Of a stretch of 15,963 nucleotides of DNA, positions 6,744 to 13,561 are shown in pieces. Position numbers and translations under genes: made by a program. This DNA comes from DATEPR01 sp036503065 (GTDB lineage Bacteria; Actinomycetota; Actinomycetes; Mycobacteriales; Pseudonocardiaceae), in the NCBI GenBank assembly GCA_036503065.1, contig DASXXM010000498.1, positions 1 through 15,963 of the forward strand, in the 5' to 3' direction. The stretch's first letter is position 1. The number at the start of each line of letters is the position of its first letter. Under the pieces are notes generated by a model that was not told the DNA's origin, made no database searches, and saw nothing but the letters and a program-made list of their open reading frames with translations.

Positions 6744-6777
6744 GCCACACACCATGCCATCGGGCACCGACAGTTCC

Positions 6778-7827
6778 CTACAACGGCAGGGCCGGATCGG
6801 CCGAGATGTCCAGTGCGGACGGTTCGGCGCCCGCCGCCACCAGATGCACGCCGAGCGCCGCGACCATGGCGCCGTTGTCGGTGCACAGTTTCGGCCGGGG
6901 CACCCGCAGTGTGATGCCGGCGTCGTCGCAGCGGTTCCTGGCCAGGGCACGCAGCCGGGAGTTGGCCGCGACACCGCCGCCGATCAGGAGTTGGTCGATG
7001 CCGCTGTCGGTCGCCGCGCGGATCGCCTTGGCGGTCAGCACGTCCACCACCGCCTCCTGGAAGGACGCGGCCACGTCGGCGACCGGCACGTCGACGCCGT
7101 CGCGCTGTCGGGCCTCGACCCAGCGGGCCACCGCGGTCTTCAGGCCGGAGAAGGAAAAATCGTAGACCGCGTCACGCGGGCCGGTCAGGCCGCGCGGGAA
7201 GGCGATCGCGGCCGGGTCGCCGTCGCGGGCCGCGCGGTCGATGTACGGGCCGCCGGGGAACGGCAGGCCGAGCAGCCGCGCGACCTTGTCGAACGCCTCA
7301 CCGGCCGCGTCGTCGATGGTGGCGCCGAGAGTGCGGATGGGCGCCGTCAGCGACGTGACCTCCAGCAGGCTGGAATGCCCGCCGGACACCAACAGCGCCA
7401 ACGTGGGCCGGTCCAGCGGGCCGTGCTCGACGGTGTCCACGGCGACATGCGCGCCAAGGTGGTTCACCCCGTACAGCGGCACGTCCCAGGCCACGGCATA
7501 CGCCTTCGCCGCGGCCAGCCCGACCAGCAGCGCACCGGCCAGCCCCGGGCCGGCGGTGACCGCCACGGCGTCCACATCGGACGGCTTGACACCCGCGACG
7601 TCCAGCGCCCGCCGCACGGTCGGCACCATGGCCTCCAGGTGCGCCCGGCTGGCCACCTCGGGCACCACGCCACCGAACCGGGCGTGTTCGTCCACACTGG
7701 ACGCTATCTCGTCGGCGAGCAGTTCGACGGTGCCGTCGGCGCGCCGCCGGACGATGCCGACACCGGTCTCGTCGCACGATGTCTCGATACCCAGGACGAG
7801 CGCGTCGCCCAGTGCGGCCCTGCTCAC
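6778..7827 (-). CDS. tsaD: tRNA N6-adenosine threonylcarbamoyltransferase TsaD
   Basis: This is the catalytic subunit that transfers threonylcarbamoyl from threonylcarbamoyl-AMP to A37 of ANN-decoding tRNAs (t6A), working with TsaB and TsaE in the cytosol. The 349 residues are full length. Seen: the ASKHA nucleotide fold starting LVLGIETSCDETGV, the metal-binding NHLGAHV (H123, H127), ALLVSGGHSS, FSFSGLKTAV, IGGGVAANS and CTDNGAM with D317 as the third metal ligand. GTG 7827 is used: it overlaps the rimI stop as GTGA and has GGAAGG upstream. It is the last gene of tsaB-rimI-tsaD. In related actinobacteria groES follows directly; here 4.8 kb intervenes. Confidence 0.97.
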   Translation of the reverse strand: MSRAALGDALVLGIETSCDETGVGIVRRRADGTVELLADEIASSVDEHARFGGVVPEVASRAHLEAMVPTVRRALDVAGVKPSDVDAVAVTAGPGLAGALLVGLAAAKAYAVAWDVPLYGVNHLGAHVAVDTVEHGPLDRPTLALLVSGGHSSLLEVTSLTAPIRTLGATIDDAAGEAFDKVARLLGLPFPGGPYIDRAARDGDPAAIAFPRGLTGPRDAVYDFSFSGLKTAVARWVEARQRDGVDVPVADVAASFQEAVVDVLTAKAIRAATDSGIDQLLIGGGVAANSRLRALARNRCDDAGITLRVPRPKLCTDNGAMVAALGVHLVAAGAEPSALDISADPALPL

Positions 7828-8309
7828 GCTGATCCTTCCGATGTGGACGGTGGCCTGCCCATGGTGTACGCGTCGGCGTTGGCCGGCTGGTAGTACCGCT
7901 TCCGCAGGCCGAGCCGGACGAAACCGTAGGCCTCGTACATCCGGATCGCCTGCTCGTTGTCCGTGCGGACCTCGAGGAACACCGGCGCGGACCGCTCGTC
8001 CGCGATCGCCAGCAGGGTACGCAACAGCGCGGAGCCGACGCCCTGCCCCTGCCATGCCGGGTCGACGCCGATCGTGTGCACGCTGGCCTCCTGGTCGGAT
8101 GGCCTGCCGGCCACGGAGAGCCCGGCGTAGCCGATCAGCAGGCCCGCCGGCGTGTAGGCACCGAAATAGTGGTGCCCGGCACGCAGTTCGGACGCGAACA
8201 CGGCCAGGCTCCACGGGTCCTCGCCGGGGAACAGCGTCCGCTCCAGCTCGACACAACGCGGCAGGTCCGCCTTGCGCAGCGCCGAGATCCGCACCGCCAC
8301 CGTGGTCAC
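7824..8309 (-). CDS. rimI: Ribosomal-protein-alanine N-acetyltransferase RimI
   Basis: This GNAT enzyme acetylates N-terminal amino groups, classically of ribosomal protein S18. The product has 161 residues. Seen: ADLPRCVELERTLFPGEDPWS near the start, which is typical of RimI, the acetyl-CoA motif QGQGVG at 87-92, EVRTDNEQAIRMYEAYGF, and RKRYYQP..DAYTM at the end. The GTG start at 8309 overlaps the tsaB stop and its own stop overlaps the tsaD start, both as GTGA, so the three genes should be translationally coupled. RimI encoded between tsaB and tsaD is the common actinobacterial arrangement. Functional assignment relies on family and position; substrate range may be wider than S18. Confidence 0.94.
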   Translation of the reverse strand: MTTVAVRISALRKADLPRCVELERTLFPGEDPWSLAVFASELRAGHHYFGAYTPAGLLIGYAGLSVAGRPSDQEASVHTIGVDPAWQGQGVGSALLRTLLAIADERSAPVFLEVRTDNEQAIRMYEAYGFVRLGLRKRYYQPANADAYTMGRPPSTSEGSA

Positions 8310-8947
8310 GCGCCGACCTTCTTGCGTGCCCCCGGCGCCACAGCGTCCGGCCTGCGCAGATACAGCGGCAGGAACGGCTCCGGCGCGTCCCCGGCAAGCA
8401 GGCGATCAGCGGCCACGGCGACCAGGCCCGCCGGGGAGGGAAAGTCGACCACCGGCACGCCGAGGTCATGGAGCCGGGCGCCCTGGCCGGCCACCGCGGC
8501 GAACTCCAGCTCGGGCAGGTCGGCCGGGGCCTGGACCTGTGGGCCGGCCAGCCGTCGGCCATGACTGTCGTAGTGCGCCCAGTAGACCTCGCGGCGGCGG
8601 GCGTCGGTGACGACCAGCAGCGGGCCGGTGGCAGCGTCCAGAGCGATCGCGTCCAGCGTGCACACGCCGTGCACCGGGATGCCGAGGGCGTGGCCGAGGG
8701 AGGCGGCGGTCACCATGCCCACCCGCAGCCCGGTGAACGGGCCGGGACCGGTGCCGCAGACGATCGCGTCGACCTGCTCGAACCCGACGCCCGCCGCGGC
8801 CAGCGCCGCCGTCACGTGCGGCATGAGCAGTTCGCCGTGCGCGCGGGCGTCCACGGTGACCCGGGCGGCCAGCGTCACGACCGGGTCCAGGCGCACCACG
8901 CCTGCGGTCACGGCGGGCGTCGCGGTATCGATGGCGAGCACGATCAC
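8306..8947 (-). CDS. tsaB: t6A biosynthesis protein TsaB
   Basis: TsaB is the inactive ASKHA partner that forms a heterodimer with TsaD and allows TsaE docking in tRNA t6A synthesis. It has 213 residues from GTG 8947. Seen: VLAIDTATPAVTAG at the N-terminus, ARAHGELLMPHV, the signature GTGPGPFTGLRVG (about 65-77), and VTDARRREVYWA. GTG 8947 is chosen because a -10-like TATCGT on the minus strand (plus 8955-8960) ends seven bases before it, giving a leaderless message, and because orthologues begin near (M)LVLAIDTAT; GTG 8956 is an alternative. It now starts its own operon, divergent from merR, instead of following tsaE. Confidence 0.95.
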   Translation of the reverse strand: MIVLAIDTATPAVTAGVVRLDPVVTLAARVTVDARAHGELLMPHVTAALAAAGVGFEQVDAIVCGTGPGPFTGLRVGMVTAASLGHALGIPVHGVCTLDAIALDAATGPLLVVTDARRREVYWAHYDSHGRRLAGPQVQAPADLPELEFAAVAGQGARLHDLGVPVVDFPSPAGLVAVAADRLLAGDAPEPFLPLYLRRPDAVAPGARKKVGA

Positions 8948-8954
8948 GGTGTCC

Positions 8955-8960
8955 ACGATA
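8955..8960 (-). promoter_or_regulatory. -10 box for leaderless tsaB-rimI-tsaD transcript
   Basis: On the minus strand the hexamer is TATCGT, seven bases before GTG 8947. A perfect TTGACA (plus 8983-8988) lies upstream but 22 bases away, too far for an ordinary promoter; it is part of the palindrome at 8972-8989. Confidence 0.45.
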
Positions 8961-8971
8961 CGAGCGCTGGA

Positions 8972-8989
8972 CTTGACGTCGGTGTCAAG
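8972..8989. promoter_or_regulatory. Palindrome in the tsaB / merR divergent region
   Basis: CTTGAC (8972-8977), six bases, then GTCAAG (8984-8989), with further matching bases outside (GG at 8969-8970, CC at 8991-8992). It is the only obvious dyad in the 74 bases between tsaB and merR and is the best candidate for a MerR-family operator. Each arm carries a TTGAC -35-like core, one facing each gene. For merR the candidate -10 is TACCGT at 8993-8998. Confidence 0.6.
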
Positions 8990-9021
8990 GCCTACCGTCG
9001 GTCGGGTACGAGGAGGGCTGG

Positions 9022-9399
9022 ATGCGCATCGGCGAGCTGGCGGCGGCAACCGGGACCAGTACCCGGTCGCTGCGCTACTACGAGGAACAGGGCCTGCTGC
9101 CCACCCGGCGCAGGGCCAACGGACACCGGGACTACGACGAGTCGGACCTGCGGCTGGTGCGGGAGATCCGCGGGCTGCTGTCGATCGGCTTCGGTCTCGC
9201 GGAGACCCGGCCGTTCGTGGACTGCCTGCGGTCCGGGCACGCGTCCGGGGACGCCTGCCCGGCGGCCGTCGCGGTGTACCGGCGCAAGCTCGCCGAGGTG
9301 GAGGAGTGCATCGAGCGGCTCACGTCGGTCCGCGACCACCTGCGCACCCAGCTCGACCGCACCGATGCGAACGGAAGGGGACCAGGATGTCCGCGATGA
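9022..9399 (+). CDS. MerR-family regulator, paired with thioredoxin
   Basis: This is a DNA-binding regulator of 125 residues that would distort its promoter in response to a signal. An N-terminal winged helix-turn-helix covers residues 1-70 (MRIGELAAATGTSTRSLRYYEEQGLLPTRR), followed by a long helix for dimerisation (RKLAEVEECIERLTSVRDHLRTQL). Cysteines lie at C68, C79, C96 and C123. None forms the known SoxR 4-cysteine cluster, but C68, C79 and C96 lie in the effector region and could sense thiol state or metal. ATG 9022 follows a strong GAGGAGGG. Its end overlaps the thioredoxin start by 13 bases, so both are surely co-expressed. The palindrome at 8972-8989 is the likely operator. Confidence 0.92.
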   Translation: MRIGELAAATGTSTRSLRYYEEQGLLPTRRRANGHRDYDESDLRLVREIRGLLSIGFGLAETRPFVDCLRSGHASGDACPAAVAVYRRKLAEVEECIERLTSVRDHLRTQLDRTDANGRGPGCPR

Positions 9400-9725
9400 C
9401 AGGGGAACTGGCGTCGGTGACCGACGCGAGCTTCGCCGACGAGGTGTTGGGCGCCGCCGGACCGGTGCTGGTGGAGTACTGGGCGACCTGGTGCGGGCCG
9501 TGCCGGATGCTGGCGCCGGTGCTGGCCGAGATCGCCGTCGAACAGGCCGACCGGTTGCGGGTGGTCAGGCTGGACACGGACGCCAACCCGAACACCATGC
9601 GCGACGAGAAGATCATGGGCGTGCCGACCATGATCCTCTACCGGGACGGGCAGGCCGTGGCATCGCTGGTCGGCGCGCGCGGCAAGCACGCCGTGCTGGC
9701 CGCGTTCGAACCGTTCCTGGACTGA
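9387..9725 (+). CDS. trxA: Thioredoxin
   Basis: This small cytosolic dithiol protein reduces disulfides. It has 112 residues with the classical fold: VLVEYWATWCGPCRMLAPVL, in which C36 and C39 form the active-site WCGPC, then the aspartate-rich RLDTDANPNT and the cis-proline loop GVPTM (P80). ATG 9387 is chosen because GGAAGGGG lies upstream; a second in-frame ATG at 9396 would overlap the merR stop as ATGA and lose only three residues. It overlaps the MerR gene and is probably under its control. A 13-bp stem at 9840-9871 probably ends the transcript. The gene symbol reflects family only, since actinomycetes carry several thioredoxins. Confidence 0.95.
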   Translation: MSAMTGELASVTDASFADEVLGAAGPVLVEYWATWCGPCRMLAPVLAEIAVEQADRLRVVRLDTDANPNTMRDEKIMGVPTMILYRDGQAVASLVGARGKHAVLAAFEPFLD

Positions 9726-9807
9726 ATCCAGAACCAACGGCAAGGCAACCCGGAGCGGATTCGGCACGTCTTCGAGTATGAGTCGGGCTTTGACCCGCCC
9801 GGTTCAG

Positions 9808-9825
9808 ACACCGTGGACACGGTGT
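9808..9825. repeat. Inverted repeat after thioredoxin
   Basis: ACACCGT (9808-9814) and ACGGTGT (9819-9825) are perfect inverted copies around four bases. It could be a small RNA hairpin at the 3' end of the thioredoxin message or an operator; nothing decides between these. Confidence 0.45.
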
Positions 9826-9839
9826 GCCCTCGCAAGATC

Positions 9840-9871
9840 GGGAGGCCGTCGCACTCAGGCGACGGCTTCCC
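9840..9871 (+). terminator. Probable terminator of merR-trx
   Basis: GGGAGGCCGTCGC (9840-9852) pairs over 13 bases, one of them a G-U pair, with GCGACGGCTTCCC (9859-9871) around a 6-base loop. No T-run follows, which is common for terminator hairpins in high-GC actinobacteria. It lies 114 bases after the thioredoxin stop and just before the matB promoter. Confidence 0.65.
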
Positions 9872-9893
9872 GGCGTAGTCGGGCCGGTCTCGC

Positions 9894-9899
9894 TAGGGT
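9894..9899 (+). promoter_or_regulatory. -10 box for leaderless matB
   Basis: TAGGGT ends seven bases before ATG 9907, and no Shine-Dalgarno sequence is present, so the transcript probably begins at the start codon. No clear -35 was found. Confidence 0.5.
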
Positions 9900-9906
9900 C
9901 GATCCC

Positions 9907-11361
9907 ATGCTGTTACCGAGGCTCGCCGCGGCCGATGTACGCACGGACGACGGGCTCGCGCTGCACTTCGGTACGCGAAAGCTGACCTACGCCGAGTTGG
10001 CGGGCGCGGCCGCCCGGCTGATTCCCGAGCTGGCCAGGGCGAACCGGGTCGCGCTCTGGGCGACGCCGACCGTCGAGACGGCGGTGGCCGTGGTGGGCGC
10101 GTTGACCGCGGGCGCCACGGTGATCCCGCTCAACCCGAAGGTCGGCGAGCGCGAACTGGCGCACATCGTGGCCGACAGCGAGCCGGACCTGGTGCTCGCC
10201 GGCCCGGAGGAAGTACTGCCGCCCGCGCTGCGCACCCCCCGACTCGACGTGACGGCAATCACATCCGACCACGAGCTGTCCGCCGAGCCGTCGGACGACG
10301 AGTTGCCGGCGCTGATCGTCTACACGTCCGGCACGACCGGGCCGCCCAAGGGCGTGGTGCACGCGCGCCGATCCATCGCCAGCAACCTGGACGCGCTGGC
10401 CGCCGCGTGGGAGTGGACCGAGCGGGACACCGTGGTGCACGCACTGCCGCTGTTCCACGTGCACGGCCTGATCCTGGGCCTGCTCGGGCCGCTGCGCCGG
10501 GGCGGCACGGTCCGGCACCTCGGCCGGTTCGCCGCCGACGATGTCGCCGCCGAACTGAGCGGCGGCGCGATGCTGTTCGCCGTGCCCACCATGTACCACC
10601 GCCTGGCCGCGTCGGTCGCCGGATCGGCCGAACTGGCGGCGGCGGTCGGTCGGGCCCGGCTGCTGGTGTCCGGATCGGCGGCGCTGCCGGCCGGCGTGCA
10701 CGAACGGATCGCCGCGGCCACCGGCCAGCACGTGGTCGAGCGCTACGGCCTGACCGAAACCCTGATGAACACGGCGGTCCGGGCAACCGGCGGTCACGCA
10801 GGGGCCGGCACGGTCGGCCCCGCGGTGGACGGCGTCGACGTGCGCCTGGTGGACGAGGCAGGCGAAGTGCTGGACGGCTGGGGCCCCAACTCGGTCGGCG
10901 AGATCGAGGTGCGCGGCCCGAACCTGTTCCTTGGCTACCTGAATCGGCCCGACGCCACGGACGCCGCGTTCCGGGACGGCTGGTTCCGAACCGGGGACGT
11001 GGGCAGCCGCACCGAGGACGGACAGTTGCGGATCATCGGCCGGCAGGCGACGGACCTGATCAAGAGCGGCGGCTACAAGATCGGTGCGGGCGAGATCGAG
11101 AACGTGCTGGCCGAGCACCCCGGGGTGGTCGAGGTGGCGGTGACCGGCGAGGCGGATCCCGACCTCGGCGAGCGGATCGTGGCGTGGGTGGTCGCCGCGT
11201 CCCCCGCACCCGACCCCGACGAACTGACGGAGCTCGTCGCGCGACTGTTGGCCCCACACAAGCGACCCAGGGTGGTCCGGTTCGTGGACGCGTTGCCGCG
11301 CAACGACATGGGCAAGGTATTGAAGCGTGCGCTAGGCCAGCCAGCCGTCGACGATCGGTAG
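9907..11361 (+). CDS. matB: Malonyl-CoA synthetase MatB-like
   Basis: This ANL-family ligase activates malonate (and in relatives methylmalonate) with ATP and CoA to give the acyl-CoA extender used in fatty acid and polyketide synthesis. Its 484 residues are almost the length of Streptomyces coelicolor MatB, which it resembles throughout as I recall that sequence: VALWATPTVETAVAVVGALTAG, IPLNPKVGERELAHI, P-loop YTSGTTGPPKG (139-149), PLFHVHGL (181-188), RLLVSGSAALPAGVHERIAAATG, RYGLTETLMNT, KSGGYKIGAGEIE, and the adenylation lysine K470 in RNDMGK. ATG 9907 is leaderless after TAGGGT; an upstream in-frame start at 9778 crosses the terminator and is rejected. No malonate decarboxylase (matA) or carrier (matC) gene is adjacent. 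Its 3' end overlaps the convergent HAD gene by 30 bases. Confidence 0.92.
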   Translation: MLLPRLAAADVRTDDGLALHFGTRKLTYAELAGAAARLIPELARANRVALWATPTVETAVAVVGALTAGATVIPLNPKVGERELAHIVADSEPDLVLAGPEEVLPPALRTPRLDVTAITSDHELSAEPSDDELPALIVYTSGTTGPPKGVVHARRSIASNLDALAAAWEWTERDTVVHALPLFHVHGLILGLLGPLRRGGTVRHLGRFAADDVAAELSGGAMLFAVPTMYHRLAASVAGSAELAAAVGRARLLVSGSAALPAGVHERIAAATGQHVVERYGLTETLMNTAVRATGGHAGAGTVGPAVDGVDVRLVDEAGEVLDGWGPNSVGEIEVRGPNLFLGYLNRPDATDAAFRDGWFRTGDVGSRTEDGQLRIIGRQATDLIKSGGYKIGAGEIENVLAEHPGVVEVAVTGEADPDLGERIVAWVVAASPAPDPDELTELVARLLAPHKRPRVVRFVDALPRNDMGKVLKRALGQPAVDDR

Positions 11362-12033
11362 CAGGTCGGCCAGCTCGTTGATCACCGCGTCCGGCTCACT
11401 CGTGACCGGCCCGAGCTGGTCGGGCGGAATCTGGCTGTGCGGCACGAAAACCGCACGCATGCCGACCGCCTTGGCACCGCTGACGTCATCGAACATCCGG
11501 TCACCGACGTAGACGCACCGGCTCGGGTCGGCCACGCCGACCGCCGCCATCGCCGCCTCGAACGCGGCCGGGTTCGGCTTCGTCCACTCCAGGTCGCTGG
11601 TCCACACGCAGGCGTCGAAGCAGTCCAGGGCACCGTCGCGGCGCAGGAAGTCCTCGTGCCAGGCGCCCGGCCACGCGGTCGAGGAGAGGACGCCGGTGCG
11701 TAGGCCGCGCTCGCGCAGTGCGGTGACGAGCGGCACAACGGCCGGATCGGTGTAGGTGGCCGGTTCCCAGATGGTCCGGTAGGCCAGCAGGGCTGCCTCG
11801 TCCTCCGGCACGCCGACTTCGGCCAGCACGTAGGCCAGCGTGAACGCCCGGCCCTCGTCCCGGACCCGCACCCATGCCGCCTCTTCGGCCGCGATGAGTT
11901 GTTCGACGAGTTCGGTCGCCCGTTCCGGTTGGTCGGGATGCAGTGTGCCCGCGTAAGCCTGCCAGCCGAGCCCGCGGCCCAAGCTCCGCCACGGCGTGAG
12001 CGTGCCGCCCCAGTCGAAGATCACCGCCTCCAT
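11332..12033 (-). CDS. HAD-family hydrolase with atypical DWGGT motif
   Basis: This is a cytosolic hydrolase of 233 residues in the haloacid dehalogenase superfamily, probably a phosphatase. Motif I is IFDWGGTLT: the nucleophile D7 is present, but the second aspartate of DxD is G9. Motif II is VLSST (S117 or S118), motif III is K152 in WTKPNP, and motif IV is GDRMFDD (D178, D182, D183). A helical cap lies between motifs I and II (about 20-85). Loss of the general-acid Asp is known in phosphonatase-type enzymes (DWAGT), so chemistry other than simple phosphate-ester hydrolysis is possible. ATG 12033 lies six bases after a -10-like TAAGCT (plus 12040-12045) and is probably leaderless. It overlaps matB tail to tail. 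Confidence 0.9.
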   Translation of the reverse strand: MEAVIFDWGGTLTPWRSLGRGLGWQAYAGTLHPDQPERATELVEQLIAAEEAAWVRVRDEGRAFTLAYVLAEVGVPEDEAALLAYRTIWEPATYTDPAVVPLVTALRERGLRTGVLSSTAWPGAWHEDFLRRDGALDCFDACVWTSDLEWTKPNPAAFEAAMAAVGVADPSRCVYVGDRMFDDVSGAKAVGMRAVFVPHSQIPPDQLGPVTSEPDAVINELADLLPIVDGWLA

Positions 12034-12039
12034 GCCGCC

Positions 12040-12045
12040 AGCTTA
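12040..12045 (-). promoter_or_regulatory. -10 box for leaderless HAD gene
   Basis: On the minus strand the hexamer is TAAGCT, six bases before ATG 12033. No Shine-Dalgarno sequence lies between them. Confidence 0.4.
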
Positions 12046-12185
12046 GAGTGGCCGCTCGTCCGCGTCGCCGACTTTGCCGAAGCCGAAGTCGGGCGGATGG
12101 CCAACCAGGTATCGGTCATGGCTCGAAGATGCCGGGATATGCAACCCTGGAAAAGACAACCTGCGACAGTGATCGGTTGGTGGCG

Positions 12186-13370
12186 GTGAGCGATCAGCGC
12201 GTTGGTCAGCGGTTGCGCAAGCTGCGCAAGATATGCGGCCTGACGCAACACCAACTCGCCGCCGGCGTGCACTTCTCGGTGTCGCTGGTCAAGAAGGTCG
12301 AGCAGGGCAGCGTGCCGCCCAGCGCGGCACTCGTGGCCGCCGCCGCCGCCCGCCTGCTCGGGGTTCGACCCGCCGACCTCTACGGCGCCGACGAACGCGA
12401 GATCGCCGAGAGACCACCCCCCGAACTGCGCGACATCCGGTCGCTACGCAGTGCCCTCGACGCCTACGACGACCCCGAACCGGTCGGCGACCCGCTCAAC
12501 CTCGCGACCGCTCGGCGACGTCTCCAGGACATCGGCCACCAGTTGGCCGGGTTGCGCTACGCCCGTGCCGCTGACGGGCTGCCGCCGTTGCTCCACCACA
12601 TCTATGTGCTGGCCGAGCAGCCCGCTCACGCAGGTGAACAGGGCCGCGCCGCCCTGCACGATGCCTACCGCATGGCCGCCACGCTGGCCGGCCGGTTCCG
12701 GCAGGGCGACCTGGCCGCCGTCGCGTCCGAACGGCACGTACAACTCGCGCCACGGACGAACGATCCGCTTCGGGTGGCGATCAGTGCCTACCACCGGTCG
12801 TCCAGACACCTCCAGCACGGTGATTACCGCACCGGCCTCCGCATTCTCGAACGCGCCAGGGGACACCTCACCAACACGCCGGCCGGGCGCGCGGTAGGCG
12901 TCCAACTCGACGTCCGCTCGGCCGTGATGGTGGCTCGCGCCGGTGACATCGACGCCGCCGATGGCTATCTGAGTCACGCCCGCGCTGAAGTCGCCCAGTT
13001 CTCCCCGCCGACGGACCCGTACTACAACATCGACGCCTCGGCGCTGAACATCACGGTCCACTGGTGCGCGGCGCCGGTGGAGAACTACGACGCCACCGAG
13101 TCCGTCCGCCGCGCCCAGCAGGTAACTGTGGCCGATCCGACCCGACCAGAACGGGTTGCGCACCACCACATCGACATGGGCCGTGCGTGGATGCTGCACG
13201 GCGACCGTGGCCAAGCCGTCGCGAATCTGAACGCCGCCCGCCGGATCGCGCCGTTCAACACCAGGCAGCATCCCGCGGTCCGCGAGACCGTATTGGCGTT
13301 GGCAGAGAAGGACCGCCGCGTCACCGCGTCCCTGGCCGGCTTCGCCCGCTGGGCCGGCATCGACTTGTAG
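12186..13370 (+). CDS. XRE-family regulator with TPR-like C-terminal domain
   Basis: This is a DNA-binding regulator of 394 residues. A Cro/C1-type helix-turn-helix covers about residues 5-60 (VGQRLRKLRKICGLTQHQLA, then HFSVSLVKKVEQGSVPPS and LGVRPADLYG). The remaining residues are alanine- and arginine-rich helices with TPR-like spacing, for example YRTGLRILERARGHL, AADGYLSHARAEV and GQAVANLNAARRIAP, likely for ligand or protein binding. Such proteins are numerous in streptomycetes and Pseudonocardiales and many sit beside a DUF397 gene; none is present here. The start is uncertain: GTG 12186 lies just before the conserved domain, with GTG 12180 and ATG 12129 also possible. Target genes are unknown. 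Confidence 0.87.
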   Translation: MSDQRVGQRLRKLRKICGLTQHQLAAGVHFSVSLVKKVEQGSVPPSAALVAAAAARLLGVRPADLYGADEREIAERPPPELRDIRSLRSALDAYDDPEPVGDPLNLATARRRLQDIGHQLAGLRYARAADGLPPLLHHIYVLAEQPAHAGEQGRAALHDAYRMAATLAGRFRQGDLAAVASERHVQLAPRTNDPLRVAISAYHRSSRHLQHGDYRTGLRILERARGHLTNTPAGRAVGVQLDVRSAVMVARAGDIDAADGYLSHARAEVAQFSPPTDPYYNIDASALNITVHWCAAPVENYDATESVRRAQQVTVADPTRPERVAHHHIDMGRAWMLHGDRGQAVANLNAARRIAPFNTRQHPAVRETVLALAEKDRRVTASLAGFARWAGIDL

Positions 13371-13391
13371 GTGCGAGCACGCGACACGAAG

Positions 13392-13406
13392 TGTTGCAGC
13401 GCAACA
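13392..13406. repeat. Inverted repeat downstream of XRE gene
   Basis: TGTTGC (13392-13397) and GCAACA (13401-13406) are perfect inverted copies around AGC, beginning 22 bases after the XRE stop. It could be an operator or a weak 3' hairpin. Confidence 0.4.
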
Positions 13407-13519
13407 AGCTCCTGCCTCTCGCTCCGCTCCCGGCGCCTCTGACCAGGACGGACCGCACCCAACCAGGACAGACCCCCGCCCAACCCTGGGGGCTTACGGC
13501 CCTTTTCAACCCTATGCCT

Positions 13520-13546
13520 GTCAAGCCCCGAATGGGGGAGTTTGAC
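13520..13546. terminator. Possible bidirectional terminator between XRE gene and tsaE
   Basis: Nested inverted repeats: outer GTCAA (13520-13524) with TTGAC (13542-13546), inner CCCC (13526-13529) with GGGG (13534-13537) around GAAT. It lies between two converging genes, 35 bases after the tsaE stop on the minus strand. No T-run is seen, so termination is likely but unproven. Confidence 0.45.
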
Positions 13547-13552
13547 GGAAGT

Positions 13553-13561
13553 TGTGGATAA
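13553..13561 (-). promoter_or_regulatory. Perfect DnaA-box sequence
   Basis: The minus strand reads TTATCCACA, the consensus DnaA box. Nine bases further lies CTGTGCACAG (13570-13579), a perfect palindrome containing a looser box-like sequence. There is no dnaA, dnaN or AT-rich unwinding region nearby, so this is not an origin; it may be an isolated DnaA titration site or chance. Confidence 0.4.

Noticed and set aside
7828..8562. Possible N-terminal extension of TsaD reading through the rimI region
   Set aside because: TsaD is complete from GTG 7827 with a good ribosome binding site, and the rimI frame across this stretch encodes a full GNAT protein.
9913..11259. Long minus-strand frame opposite matB
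   Set aside because: It mirrors the codon bias of the matB frame and shows no recognisable domain.
13371..13442. A 23-codon frame starting with GTG directly after the XRE stop, considered as a signalling peptide
   Set aside because: No ribosome binding site of its own, no secretion-like character and no family match; too short to support.
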